This document shows, piece after piece, positions 17,704 through 27,357 of a DNA stretch of 64,000 nt (its first letter is position 1; each line of letters begins with the position of its first letter). The stretch covers positions 119,921-183,920 of the forward strand of contig NZ_JBHUJB010000083.1 in NCBI RefSeq assembly GCF_042683245.1, written 5' to 3'. The notes beneath the pieces were generated by a model. The model did no database searches, was not told the origin of the DNA, and saw only the letters and a program-made list of their open reading frames with translations. A program made the translations under genes and the position numbers. The DNA comes from Rubritalea tangerina. Lineage in GTDB: Bacteria; Verrucomicrobiota; Verrucomicrobiia; Verrucomicrobiales; Akkermansiaceae.

Positions 17704-20124
17704 TTATTGATAAGTGAGTTGTGCGCTTGCTTGGGTGTCACTGTCAGTGATGGTGCGTAGCCAATAGGCTTGGAATGCCTCATCAAAGTGGTGGGTGTGA
17801 ATTTTGTTAGGTTGAAGCTGGATCGTCTTGTAAGTGACCCAGTGGCCGGTGCCGTCGAGATCCACCTGAATGGTTAGTTTCGTATCAGTGGTGGACTGGA
17901 GAGTGATAGATTTTTTATCGAAGCCGGTCATGAGGAAGGGGTCTGAGGGGGTATTTGCTTTGACTTGAGTGTTGAGCCACGGGCCGCCTTTGCCTCGTGG
18001 TTTTCCGAGCTTCCAGATGTCATCGACGGCTCCAGCCCAGAGGGCGACTTTGTTATCCTTGGAGCGAATAATGTGTGGGTTCTTAGCTGAGCTTTGGTTG
18101 CTCACTCCTGAGAGGATGAAGAGTCCGCGATAGGAACAGAAGTCGTGGATATAGCGGTTATGGGTGGCAACTGCTCTGACTTTACTGATGCCTCCAGCAT
18201 TGCGTGCAGGAAGTTCATAGAAGGTGCCATGGGCATTGAGGAGGTCGCGCTCCGTCGCGACTTCACGGGCGACTCTGTAGGTGCTTAGTGGGTGATGACC
18301 CATGGATGGGTCACCTTTAGGAAGTCGCCAGATCTTGCCATTTTCGTCGGTATAGATGACGGATGCGGAGTCTATGCTAAGAGCCGAATTTGGGATGGTA
18401 TTTTTTGTTTGCTCAAAGGTATAGGCTTTGGTGTCAGCGGACTCATTGAGCTCAAGTTTGTCATTGAGCAGGTAGAAGCCGATGGGATCATTGTCTTCAT
18501 TGACAGCGGCGAATGCGAGATCTTGTTTGTTGCCACCTCTTGCTCTAACAACTCCAGCGCTAATTGAAGTGTTAGACTCTGCAAGACCATCAAAAATTGG
18601 ATCGGAAGAGGCACTGCGAGAGTCGTGGTTGCGGTAGGAGAAGGCGGCGGTGACGCTGCTGCAGGGCTTGGTGTTTTTAATGCGGATCCAGCTGCCTTGT
18701 TCTGTTTGATGAAATGGAACGAAGAGGTAGCCAGAGGCTGGTACAGTGACTGTGCGCAGATGTGTCCATTGGTTAGACCCATCTTTATCGACCTCAAGTG
18801 AAAACTCTTGAGGTTTTTGAGATTGGTGATGGAGGTGGAGCCCGCGGTGGTCGTAGCCTGAGAAGAGGAATGGGTCTGAGGTTTGGTTTTTGGTGAGGTT
18901 TTCACTTCTCCAGACCATGCCGCGACCTATGGCGGGGCCGAGTTGTTTAAGTTGATTGGGTTTGACGAACCAGAGGTTGGATTGTGATTGGGGCGCTGGG
19001 ATGTGTCCTTTAGCTTTGCGTTTATTGAGGAATTCATTTTTTGCGGTGTCATCGCAGCCGAAGACGATATGGTCATTCCAGTGGGTAAAGTCGCCAATGA
19101 CTTTGAGATAATTACTCATAGGTGTGAGGCCAGTGGAGGAACTGGCAGTGAATGATTTGGGGAACTGCCAGAAGGTTCCATGCATAGTCATGAGGTAGTG
19201 GTCTTGGTTGATATCGCGAATGCGTGGCCATTCTGTGTTCCAGCCATGTGCACCGTCGTAGGAATGCGAGCCTTTGGGTAAGCGGAAGAAGTTCCAGCCA
19301 TTTTGGTGGTGGCGGCTCGCAAGGATGAGTGACTTGTCATCCCAGCCTATTGACCAGATAGGGTCGGTGGCGGGAGTGGGATTTCCTACGATGCCACCGG
19401 GGCCCGTGACTTCTGTGAATTGGTTTCTGCGGATGACGGTCCATGTATCGGCTTTGCCATCCCATTCTGCGAGAACTCCAGAAGGGGTCTCTGGGTTCTT
19501 GAGGGCAGCAGAGCCACGCTCACCATTGTTAGAGTACACGTAGACCCCTTGGCCGGAGTAGAAGCCTTTTCCGTGGTAGCCGGGTAGTTTGGCTTTACGG
19601 GCATTGGTTTTGCGTTGTTCATCGGCCCATAGCTCTGTGACTTGGAGGGTCTTGGTACCGACTTCATAGATTCCTTCCTCCATGGTGGCGTAGAGGATTT
19701 TATTTTCAGGGTCAGTGAGGTGGCGCGCGTTACCAGTGGGGCGGCCAAACATTTTTGAGTAGGGGATTGTGCGCACTTTTCCAGCGTTATCGATGGCGTA
19801 TGGGCCTATGAAGAGTTGTTGGGATTCTTTATGGACGAGTCGGTTGGCGGGTGTGCCACCGATCGATTCGGATCGAATGGTTTGCCTTAGATCAGGTGTG
19901 ATCTCATAGAGTTTATCTGAGGATCCTTTTGGGGCGTGAGGAGCGTAGGTAACGGCCCAAAGGCGACCGGCCCAGGGAACAAGTGCACCTGTACCACATT
20001 CACCTTCTTGATTGTACATGGTGAGATGAGGGTAGATGCCGGAGAGTGAAATCGGTTGAGCAGGGAGATTGCCGAGTGTGATAGCGAGAGAGATTGGTAT
20101 AAGTTTATGTGTGTGATGTCCCAT
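17704..20124 (-). CDS. Large secreted repeat (propeller-like) protein, unknown function
   Basis: 806 residues with an N-terminal signal peptide (MGHHTHKLIPISLAITLGNLPAQ). The body has recurring blade-like segments, for example GRLWAVTYAPHAPKGSSDKL, KILYATMEEGIYEVG, DHIVFGCDDTA and KIWRLPKGD, plus two copies of a DPFLMTGFDKKSITL/DPFLFSGYDHRGLHL block about 290 residues apart, each followed by a beta-rich stretch. That internal duplication and the Trp/Tyr spacing suggest one or two beta-propellers with sandwich domains. No catalytic motif is recognised. It is upstream of the PEP-CTERM DNRLRE gene and divergent from the ECF sigma gene. Confidence 0.75.
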   Translation of the reverse strand: MGHHTHKLIPISLAITLGNLPAQPISLSGIYPHLTMYNQEGECGTGALVPWAGRLWAVTYAPHAPKGSSDKLYEITPDLRQTIRSESIGGTPANRLVHKESQQLFIGPYAIDNAGKVRTIPYSKMFGRPTGNARHLTDPENKILYATMEEGIYEVGTKTLQVTELWADEQRKTNARKAKLPGYHGKGFYSGQGVYVYSNNGERGSAALKNPETPSGVLAEWDGKADTWTVIRRNQFTEVTGPGGIVGNPTPATDPIWSIGWDDKSLILASRHHQNGWNFFRLPKGSHSYDGAHGWNTEWPRIRDINQDHYLMTMHGTFWQFPKSFTASSSTGLTPMSNYLKVIGDFTHWNDHIVFGCDDTAKNEFLNKRKAKGHIPAPQSQSNLWFVKPNQLKQLGPAIGRGMVWRSENLTKNQTSDPFLFSGYDHRGLHLHHQSQKPQEFSLEVDKDGSNQWTHLRTVTVPASGYLFVPFHQTEQGSWIRIKNTKPCSSVTAAFSYRNHDSRSASSDPIFDGLAESNTSISAGVVRARGGNKQDLAFAAVNEDNDPIGFYLLNDKLELNESADTKAYTFEQTKNTIPNSALSIDSASVIYTDENGKIWRLPKGDPSMGHHPLSTYRVAREVATERDLLNAHGTFYELPARNAGGISKVRAVATHNRYIHDFCSYRGLFILSGVSNQSSAKNPHIIRSKDNKVALWAGAVDDIWKLGKPRGKGGPWLNTQVKANTPSDPFLMTGFDKKSITLQSTTDTKLTIQVDLDGTGHWVTYKTIQLQPNKIHTHHFDEAFQAYWLRTITDSDTQASAQLTYQ

Positions 20125-20262
20125 GCTAGTAAGGTGTTTTTAGCTTCTTGGAGTGACACATTTATTCTTTAAGGGGTGTGATTTTATGGGCGGATGGAGG
20201 GGCAGGAAAATTTTTGAAGAAAGTTGTGTCAGTTTTCTGAGCTGGCTACACTGAGCAATAGG

Positions 20263-20802
20263 ATGGACATTCAAGATGCATGGATAGCAAAGGCAAAGCA
20301 GGGGGATTTGGAGGCCTTCGGACGTCTTGTGCAAAGGCATCAGGCGTGGTTGAGGGCCTCATTAAGGGCAAAGTTACGTGATTGGACGGCAGCTGACGAT
20401 TTGGCGCAGGATGCTTTTGTTACTGCGTATCGTAAGATTGAGAGTTACCGCGGGGAGGGAGAGTTTGAGGCGTGGCTGCAAGGGATTGCTCAAAATCATT
20501 TTAGGAATTATATCCGCAAGCGACGGGAAGATTATATAGGAGGTGATGTGGAGCTACAGGCATTGCTCGGAGGCAATGAGGAGGTGGTATGTAGTAATAG
20601 AAAGTTAGAGGCACTGCGTGAGTGCTTGGGAAAAGTAAAAGGGCCGATACGAAACTTGTTAGAGATGCGCTATGTCGAGGGGAAAACTATCCGTGAGATA
20701 TCTGAGGAGACAGCGAATGGGCATTCGACATTGACAATGAAGTTGCATCGAGTGCGGGCGCAATTGGCGGAATGTATCAATTTAGAATCGGGGAAGATGT
20801 GA
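20263..20802 (+). CDS. ECF-type RNA polymerase sigma factor
   Basis: 179 residues from ATG 20263; an upstream TTG at 20224 is in frame but less likely. Region 2 is clear (LAQDAFVTAYRKIESYRGEG, then EAWLQGIAQNHFRNYIRKRR) and region 4 carries the helix-turn-helix (LLEMRYVEGKTIREISEETA). It is the short sigma-70 type common in Verrucomicrobia and Planctomycetes. Its stop TGA shares one base with the ATG of the FecR gene, so the sigma factor and its likely regulator are made together. Inference: it controls the downstream sulfatase and perhaps other glycan genes. Confidence 0.93.
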   Translation: MDIQDAWIAKAKQGDLEAFGRLVQRHQAWLRASLRAKLRDWTAADDLAQDAFVTAYRKIESYRGEGEFEAWLQGIAQNHFRNYIRKRREDYIGGDVELQALLGGNEEVVCSNRKLEALRECLGKVKGPIRNLLEMRYVEGKTIREISEETANGHSTLTMKLHRVRAQLAECINLESGKM

Positions 20803-22364
20803 TGGGTGATCGGGAGAGAGATATAGTAGATTTAGTGGAGGCGCAATTTGAGGGAAGTGCCAGTGGCGATGAGCGCGCGGCTCTGATCGAAAAGTTAGAT
20901 GGGAATGATAGTGAGCTCGCAAGGTTCAGGACACAATCTCAGGTGGACGCGATGCTCTCTGTTGTCATGGAAGAAGGGGCGAGTGAGGCTGCGTATATGG
21001 AGCGCGTGATGGGGGCGATTCGAGACGACGATGGAGAGCGTTTCAGTCGTGAGGTCATTGGGCGGATTCGTACGAAGAAACGGTGGTTGCAGGCAGCCGC
21101 CGTGGTAGCGATGACTCTGTTTATTAGTGGTGTGTGGCTTGGCTTGGGTTCTCGTGAGCCTATGGCTGAGGTTTCGGGCATGCAGAGTGTGGTATGGGGG
21201 GCGGAAGCATATGATGTGGGGGATGAGATCAAGCAGGGGGGCAGCGTGGAGGTAAAAAGTGGCTTATTACAGGTGGGTATCGATGAGAAGAGGACCTTGA
21301 TAGTGGAGGGACCAGCGCGTGTTACTTTCAAAAAGGCAGCGGTTGTGGAAGTTGACTACGGTCGAGTGATGGTGCGCAGCGAGGAGGGTGCGGGAGCGTA
21401 TCGGGTAGTGACACCACGAGGCGCATTTGAAGATTTTGGGCAAGCAGTGGGTGTTGCAGTCACTGAGGGAGGGGAGGTTGAGACTCATGTGCTAGATGGG
21501 AGTGTGGTGGTTGTGAATGAAGATGGGGAGAAGGTGAAAGTGGAGGAAGCGTTACGGATGGAGAGTGGGGAAAGTAGAATGCTGGTAGCTGATCGAGGGC
21601 AGTTTTACACTAGTCTGCCGCCTGAGGTCGAGCTGGGTAAGCGTTCTATATCTTGGTCTTTTGATGAGGGAGCGGGTGATAGAGCAGCGGCTCGAGGAAG
21701 TGATGGGGAGGGAGCTGAGATGGTTTTTAAATCGATGGATGGTGGGGGGATACCAGAGTGGGTTGAGGGCCCATACGGAGGAGGTTTATTGTTTGATGGT
21801 GTGGGGAGTTATGCGGAGAGTAGGTATCGAGGGGTGGCAGGAAGCCAGGCAAGGACAGTTAGTTTTTGGCTCAAGGTGCCTGAGGATTTTTCAGTTCGCC
21901 AGGGGTTTGGAATCATTTCGTGGGGTGTGTTAGATAATCGAAGTGAAGTGGGCAAGGCCTGGCAGATTTCAGTGAACCCGATAGATTCAGAGGGGCCGGT
22001 AGGTCGTTTACGTTTAGGTTTAGGTTTGGGTCAGGTGGTTGGGACAAAAGATTTGCGTGATGGGCAATGGCACCATGTGGCTGTGGTTTTGTATGGTGGT
22101 GCTCAGGTGGATGTAGGAACTCATGTCTTGTTTTATATTGATGGTCAATTGGAGCCGGTATCGAGGCGGGCATTACAGGCTGTGGATACGGAGATTGCGG
22201 ATGCAAAGCATGGGGTGTGGTTGGGGCGCAATGTGAGTTATCAGAAGAGCGACCCAGGGCATGCACACGGTGGGTTTTTCCGCGGGGCAATTGACGAGTT
22301 ACAGATATTTGATACGGCGTTGGATCAGGACACGATTCGGGGATTGATGCAGGAAGCTAAGTAG
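20802..22364 (+). CDS. FecR-like anti-sigma regulator with extracytoplasmic LamG domain
   Basis: 520 residues from the ATG that overlaps the sigma stop by one base (TGATG); GGGGAAG lies just ahead. Cytoplasmic residues 1-90 are acidic/helical as in anti-sigma domains, a membrane helix spans about 93-113, and a FecR domain follows (SGLLQVGIDEKRTLIVEGPARVTF...VVTPRGAFEDFG...VLDGSVVVVN). From about residue 290 there is a LamG/concanavalin-like domain (TVSFWLKVPED, DGQWHHVAVVLY, FYIDGQL, AIDELQIFDTAL). So the protein could sense a glycan outside the membrane and release the sigma factor inside. The ligand is unknown. The sulfatase gene follows after 86 bases. Confidence 0.88.
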   Translation: MGDRERDIVDLVEAQFEGSASGDERAALIEKLDGNDSELARFRTQSQVDAMLSVVMEEGASEAAYMERVMGAIRDDDGERFSREVIGRIRTKKRWLQAAAVVAMTLFISGVWLGLGSREPMAEVSGMQSVVWGAEAYDVGDEIKQGGSVEVKSGLLQVGIDEKRTLIVEGPARVTFKKAAVVEVDYGRVMVRSEEGAGAYRVVTPRGAFEDFGQAVGVAVTEGGEVETHVLDGSVVVVNEDGEKVKVEEALRMESGESRMLVADRGQFYTSLPPEVELGKRSISWSFDEGAGDRAAARGSDGEGAEMVFKSMDGGGIPEWVEGPYGGGLLFDGVGSYAESRYRGVAGSQARTVSFWLKVPEDFSVRQGFGIISWGVLDNRSEVGKAWQISVNPIDSEGPVGRLRLGLGLGQVVGTKDLRDGQWHHVAVVLYGGAQVDVGTHVLFYIDGQLEPVSRRALQAVDTEIADAKHGVWLGRNVSYQKSDPGHAHGGFFRGAIDELQIFDTALDQDTIRGLMQEAK

Positions 22365-22450
22365 GTGGGGTGTTTTCGATGCGCAAAATCGCAAGTAATA
22401 CTCGGAATATCGTAAAGACATCTTTTCAGGATGCGTATAGGCTTGCGATG

Positions 22451-23974
22451 ATGAAACACTTACTGACACCGATAGCGACGTTCCTGATGGCGGGAGCGAT
22501 GAGTTTGACGCAAGCGGCTGAGAAGCCGAATATCATTTTCATTTTGGCGGATGATTTGGGTCATGGCGAGTTGGGGTGTTATGGTCAGGAAAAGATCAAG
22601 ACACCGCACATTGATCAGCTGGCGAAGGAAGGTATGTTGTTTCATCAGCACTATACGGGAGCGCCTGTTTGTGCACCGGCACGCTGTGTATTGATGACTG
22701 GAAAGCATTTGGCGCATGCTGAAATCAGAGGAAATAGAGATTCTGGGAATGGCCGTAAGTTTCCGGGTCAGTGGCCGATCACTGATGGAGCGGTTACGAT
22801 AGCGGAGGTGTTAAAGGAGGCGGGTTATGCGACTGGTGCGTTTGGTAAATGGGGGTTGGGTCCATCCGATTCAAGTGGCTCACCTAACAAGCAGGGCTTT
22901 GATCGATTTTATGGGTACAACTGCCAGCGCAATGCACATAGTTTTTACCCACCATTTTTGGACAGTGATGAGGAAGAGGTGACGATTAACAAGAAGCCGA
23001 TTCCGGGGCATTTACGCAAGATGGAGGGACCCATTGACGCGAATGATTACCGGGCTGAGATGTACTCTTCCGACCTCGTGTTAGAGGAATCGATAAAGTT
23101 TATTGATAAGAACAAGGACAAGCCATTTTTCCTTTATTTACCATTCTTGGAGCCTCATGTTGCGATGCAGCCACCACAGGAATGGATCGACAAGTATCCG
23201 GCGGAATGGGACGATCCAGAGCAGGGAGGTAAGGGGGTGTATCGGGGGCAGAATGGATATTTACCGCATGATCGGCCACGTGCTGCCTATGCTGCGATGG
23301 TGTCAGATCTAGACGAGCATGTGGGCACGGTGCTGGCACGGATTAAAAAGCATGGTTTGGAGGACAACACGGTTGTGATTTTCACTTCGGACAATGGGAC
23401 TACGCATCAGGGGGGTGACCCGAAGTTTCACATTGGGGGATGTGATGCGGAGTTTTTCAATGCGACAGCAGGTCTGCGTGGATATAAAGGAAGTTGTTAT
23501 GAGGGTGGGATTCGTATTCCAGCGATTGTTAAATGGCCTGGTAAGATCAAGGCGGGTAGCACTAACAATGAGCCAACATACTTTCCAGATTGGTTTCCGA
23601 CCTTGGTGACTATGGCGGGAGCTGAGATGCCAAAAGAGAAGTTAGATGGTTTGGATATGAATGGTGTGTTGGCCGGTAAGCCATTACCGAAGCGTGAGGA
23701 ACTCATGATTTGGGATTTCCACAATTACGGAGGCATTATTGCGATTCGCGATGGGAAGTGGAAGGCACTACGTCGGGGCTTGTTGGCGCGCAAGGGTAAG
23801 TCACCACAGCCGTGGGAGCTTTATGACATTGAGAGCGATCCAAAGGAAACGAAAAACTTGGCTCAGCAATATCCTGAGAAAGTGAAGCGTTTGGAGGCAT
23901 TTTGGTTGGAAACGCGTACGGTTGAAGACGACTTCAAGATACCTTTTGTTGATGGCAAGAAGAGCTTAGACTAG
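22451..23974 (+). CDS. Sulfatase (arylsulfatase family), secreted
   Basis: 507 residues from ATG 22451, which begins a good signal peptide (MKHLLTPIATFLMAGAMSL...QAA); longer in-frame starts exist up to a GTG at 22370. The fold start PNIIFILADDLGHGELGCYG (Asp34, Asp35) and the formylglycine motif C74-A-P-A-R78 are intact. GKWGLG (near 134), VIFTSDNGT and the C-terminal WELYDIESDPKETKNLA segment are typical of bacterial arylsulfatases of group S1. It directly follows the ECF sigma/FecR-LamG pair, so it is a likely target or partner. Substrate: a sulfated polysaccharide or oligosaccharide, not specified by sequence. Confidence 0.92.
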   Translation: MKHLLTPIATFLMAGAMSLTQAAEKPNIIFILADDLGHGELGCYGQEKIKTPHIDQLAKEGMLFHQHYTGAPVCAPARCVLMTGKHLAHAEIRGNRDSGNGRKFPGQWPITDGAVTIAEVLKEAGYATGAFGKWGLGPSDSSGSPNKQGFDRFYGYNCQRNAHSFYPPFLDSDEEEVTINKKPIPGHLRKMEGPIDANDYRAEMYSSDLVLEESIKFIDKNKDKPFFLYLPFLEPHVAMQPPQEWIDKYPAEWDDPEQGGKGVYRGQNGYLPHDRPRAAYAAMVSDLDEHVGTVLARIKKHGLEDNTVVIFTSDNGTTHQGGDPKFHIGGCDAEFFNATAGLRGYKGSCYEGGIRIPAIVKWPGKIKAGSTNNEPTYFPDWFPTLVTMAGAEMPKEKLDGLDMNGVLAGKPLPKREELMIWDFHNYGGIIAIRDGKWKALRRGLLARKGKSPQPWELYDIESDPKETKNLAQQYPEKVKRLEAFWLETRTVEDDFKIPFVDGKKSLD

Positions 23975-24018
23975 GCGTCGTGGCCAAATTGCTGCTGCAA
24001 GCATGGGGCTGATAGCGT

Positions 24019-25233
24019 ATGACATGGGGTATGGAAATTGATGGTGATTGCCATACCCTTCGCTCTGCAGGGAAGTACGGTAGATTGATAGAGGTCGTGC
24101 GTGAGGCTGTGGAGTTGGACCGTGTAGCGGTTCAAAGGTCTTGGCAGTACAAGAAGTGGTGTGCGGAGCGCTGGAAAAACCTGTTCATTTCAGAGGCTGT
24201 AAGGGATGAGGCTGCTTTGGCTGTGGCGAAGAAAAAGTATGGAAAGCAGAGTGATAGGGCTGCCGTTGCTCTTCGTTTTTTACGTGAGACTGATGCTGCA
24301 TTTGCGGATGTTGAGATGCCGGCATGCGAGTTTTCTAGCTTGAGAGAAACGCGTTTTATTTTTTGTCCCGGGCTGCTGAATGGTCTGTTACCGGTGCGAG
24401 CATTCCAGCGTGCTTTACCTGAGTTAGAGCGTGATGGGTTGTGTCAGGTTTTGCGAGCCGATTTGCATCCTTTGGCTGGATGTGAGAGTAACGCTGAGCA
24501 TCTGGCGAGAGCCATTGAATTGGGTGTGGGCTTGAGTGCTGATAGAGAGTTGGTTGACGAGAAGGCGGCTCAGGAGCCTAAGAATGTCATTCTCTTTGGC
24601 TATTCCAAGGGTGTGGCAGACATTTTGACATTGCTAGTTAAGCGACCAGATTTGGCGTCACGTATCAAGTGTATCTTCAGCTGGGCAGGGGCGGCTGGTG
24701 GATCGTATATCGCTGATGATGTCTACAGCGTGCTGAGTGGTGTTGAGGAAGATCCTGATTTGTTAGATAAAGCAATTGCAAGTATGGCACCATTTACGAA
24801 GCTGCCGGAGATTGTGCAGCGTCGGAAGGATGAGACGGAGATCAAGCTGGCTTTGAGGGATTTGACGACTATGTGGCGTCGGCAATTCATGTTGGAGCAT
24901 GAGAGGTTGATCAATGATTTGGGAATTCCGATCTTTAATTTAAGTGGGTCGACATCAGCGATGGAGGTTCCGAGTTTTCAATTTCAGGGGGCGATGCGAT
25001 TGAATAAGATTGATGGTAACAATGACATGCAAGTGACTCAGGACCAATCACGCATTCAGATGCCGATGGCTACTGATTTAGCGATGTTACATGCGCACCA
25101 TTGGGACATGAGTTACGATAGTTTTCCCAAGGCGATTCGGATGAGCTCACCTCATTTAGATCATCCGTTTCCGAAGAAGGCGGCATTGCTTGCAAGCATT
25201 CAGTTGGCGTATGAGTTAGGGCTGGCATCCTGA
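24019..25233 (+). CDS. Alpha/beta-hydrolase-like protein, unknown substrate
   Basis: 404 residues. A helical N-terminal region of about 110 residues is followed by an alpha/beta-hydrolase core: FIFCPGLLNG (oxyanion loop region near 115) and NVILFGYSKGVAD with a G-Y-S196-K-G nucleophile elbow. A candidate catalytic His lies near the end (LHAHHWDMSY around residue 357). No signal peptide is seen, so it is likely cytoplasmic. It begins 45 bases after the sulfatase stop on the same strand and may share its transcript. The sequence does not point to a named esterase or lipase family. Confidence 0.7.
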   Translation: MTWGMEIDGDCHTLRSAGKYGRLIEVVREAVELDRVAVQRSWQYKKWCAERWKNLFISEAVRDEAALAVAKKKYGKQSDRAAVALRFLRETDAAFADVEMPACEFSSLRETRFIFCPGLLNGLLPVRAFQRALPELERDGLCQVLRADLHPLAGCESNAEHLARAIELGVGLSADRELVDEKAAQEPKNVILFGYSKGVADILTLLVKRPDLASRIKCIFSWAGAAGGSYIADDVYSVLSGVEEDPDLLDKAIASMAPFTKLPEIVQRRKDETEIKLALRDLTTMWRRQFMLEHERLINDLGIPIFNLSGSTSAMEVPSFQFQGAMRLNKIDGNNDMQVTQDQSRIQMPMATDLAMLHAHHWDMSYDSFPKAIRMSSPHLDHPFPKKAALLASIQLAYELGLAS

Positions 25234-25314
25234 AGCTTGTTTATCGATATTGCGCACTGGTTGTCTATAAAGACAGGTGCTCAGCTGTAAGGGGGGAGAA
25301 AAGAATGGAGTAGT

Positions 25315-26229
25315 ATGCCTATGGAAAGACGTCACTTTGTGAAACTCATGTTGCCTGCAGCTCTCATCCAGCCATTGGCGGCGCAGGGGGGGGCAAGCAA
25401 ACCCTTGTTGAGGTTTGGAGCTATTGCCGATCCTCAGTATGCGGATAAAGACATGCGCCGGAATCGGTTTTACAGGAAATCCCCCGCGAAGTTAGAGAAG
25501 GCCATTACAGCGCTCAATAAGCATCCTTTGGATTTTGTGGTGACATTGGGCGATATGATCGACTGTGAGTTTGAGAGTTTTGGGCCGATGATGGAGCGCT
25601 ATGCTCGTTTACGGGTTCCTCATTACAAAGTGTATGGCAATCATGACTTTGAGGTTGCGGATGCAGACAAAGGCAAGGTGGCTGCTGCTATGGAGATGCC
25701 AGAGCTTGGCTATTACGCGGTAGAATATGGTGGGTGGAAGTTGTTGTTCTTGGATGGGACTGAGTTGAGTACCTATCGCTATCCTTCAAAAGACCCACGT
25801 ACAGTGGCTGCGGAAGCTGAGCGTGTGAAACTCCAGAAGGCAGGCGTGGTCTCAGCATTGAGCTGGAATGGAGGGATGTCTAAAGCGCAGTTCGAGTGGC
25901 TACAGAAGGTGTTAGATCAGGCGGAGGCTGCGGGACAAAAGGTTATCGTGATGAACCATTTTCCGATTTTACCTGAAGGTGATAGGCATAATTTGTGGAA
26001 TGCAGAGCAACTGCTAGAGAGGCTTGATGCTTCATCCCAGGTTGTTGCGTACATGAATGGGCACAATCACAAAGGCGGGTATGTGGATCACAAGGGGGTG
26101 CACTATGTCAACTTTAAGGGAATGGTCGAGAGTGCGAAGGAGACCGCCTATGCGGTGGTGAGTTGTTACAGCGATCGGATAGAAATTGAGGGCTTTGGAG
26201 CGGAGCCTGATCGAAAGCTTAAGCTTTGA
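25315..26229 (+). CDS. Calcineurin-like phosphoesterase, ADP-ribose/CDP-alcohol diphosphatase type
   Basis: 304 residues. The N-terminus MERRHFVKLMLPAALIQPL has R-R-x-F-x-K, a twin-arginine-like signal, so the enzyme is probably exported. Metal-binding motifs are in order: IADPQYAD (about 38-45, the D-x-Q variant seen in the ADPRibase-Mn group), GDMIDCE, YGNHDF, NHFPILPEG and GHNHKGGY. The segment ADPQYADKD...RFYRKS is close to the ADP-ribose/CDP-alcohol diphosphatase pattern. The start at 25315 is preceded by GGAG at 25307-25310. Its 3' end overlaps the convergent gene by 11 bases inside a palindrome. Substrate assignment is by family resemblance. Confidence 0.82.
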   Translation: MPMERRHFVKLMLPAALIQPLAAQGGASKPLLRFGAIADPQYADKDMRRNRFYRKSPAKLEKAITALNKHPLDFVVTLGDMIDCEFESFGPMMERYARLRVPHYKVYGNHDFEVADADKGKVAAAMEMPELGYYAVEYGGWKLLFLDGTELSTYRYPSKDPRTVAAEAERVKLQKAGVVSALSWNGGMSKAQFEWLQKVLDQAEAAGQKVIVMNHFPILPEGDRHNLWNAEQLLERLDASSQVVAYMNGHNHKGGYVDHKGVHYVNFKGMVESAKETAYAVVSCYSDRIEIEGFGAEPDRKLKL

Positions 26230-27097
26230 GTGAATCGATCCAATGTTTATGAGAAGCTGGCAATGGCTTTAGGAACGTTTGTTGTGATTGGTAGACCTCG
26301 TGAATGGCTTCACAAGTCATTTGGTATTGGGATTGTGAGGGGAATGAGTCAGCCCAATTTCTTTGATCCATGCTTGGGTCGTAGTTACTCTCAGGATTGG
26401 TTAGAATGGCATGGAGGCTTCGCAGGAGTGGGTTAGTGAGCGTTTGGGGTTTAAGTCGTTTCAGATCCTTTTCTGCCTCTTTGCGAGCCTTGGATTCGAG
26501 AACACTTTGTTTTTGGTTGCGCAATTTATCGCCAAGGAATTTTGAGCCAAGCTGGATGGCTGAATTTCCCAGTGAAGGCAGGAGTGCTTTGGCGGCTATG
26601 CCGATGCCTACCACTGGGTTGATGAGAGCGACAGCACCTCCAATGAGAAGAATGCCTCCGCTGACCTTGTAGGTTTCGGTATCAATGCGGTCTGCAATCT
26701 CGTCTAAGTGTTTCGCGAGAAGGGACTCGTCGGAGGCGTTCTGTAGGCTTGTCGTTGTTTGTGAGGTGATGAGAGCCGTTTCTAGATGGGCCAAGGTGCT
26801 CGGATCGGGGAGATGAAAGATTCTCTCCTTTGGGAGGCAATTTTCAGCTCCGACTCCAGGAGGGAGCACGCGCTTGGAATAGATGGTGAAGCCTCTTAGA
26901 GGGTCAGGAATGGGGATTAAAAAGTAGTGGGTGGCATCAGTTTCTCCTTCGCTGTCTTCGGCTGCGTAGAGTGCACCAAAGAGGTCAATGCTCTTCCATT
27001 GGGTGTGTACTGAGTGGAGGCCACTTGCCATGATCTCTCTCCCCATGACGGCGAGGTCTGAAGTCTTAGAGGTGATTTGTTTCAGTTGTGAAATCAT
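26219..27097 (-). CDS. Hypothetical protein with hydrophobic glycine-rich hairpin
   Basis: 292 residues, no signal peptide. Residues about 145-185 (VSGGILLIGGAVALINPVVGIGIAAKALLP) form a Gly-rich hydrophobic segment long enough for one or two membrane helices, followed by a charged coiled stretch (LRNQKQSVLESKARKEAEKDLKRL). The C-terminal 80 residues are soluble and Trp/Pro-containing. No family is recognised. The gene is convergent with the phosphoesterase, with the stop codons overlapping by 11 bases. Confidence 0.65.
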   Translation of the reverse strand: MISQLKQITSKTSDLAVMGREIMASGLHSVHTQWKSIDLFGALYAAEDSEGETDATHYFLIPIPDPLRGFTIYSKRVLPPGVGAENCLPKERIFHLPDPSTLAHLETALITSQTTTSLQNASDESLLAKHLDEIADRIDTETYKVSGGILLIGGAVALINPVVGIGIAAKALLPSLGNSAIQLGSKFLGDKLRNQKQSVLESKARKEAEKDLKRLKPQTLTNPLLRSLHAILTNPESNYDPSMDQRNWADSFPSQSQYQMTCEAIHEVYQSQQTFLKPLPASHKHWIDSLKA

Positions 27098-27357
27098 AGA
27101 TTTGGTTTTGCTATTTTTAGGCGTGTGGATACGCCCCTGTCGACCCAGAAGGTGGTAATGATTTCAATTTATTAACTATTTATATGCGAGAAATTTATGG
27201 TGTATTCCCATGGTGAGCCTGGTGTTGAGGATGGGTTTGGTAGGGTGCGGGTAGAGGTAAGGTTAAGGAATTTTTATTCTTTGGCACATTTAAATAACAT
27301 GAATTTCCTACTATCGATGGGCGATGAATGTTAGATTAAAAATCTATATTTATCACA

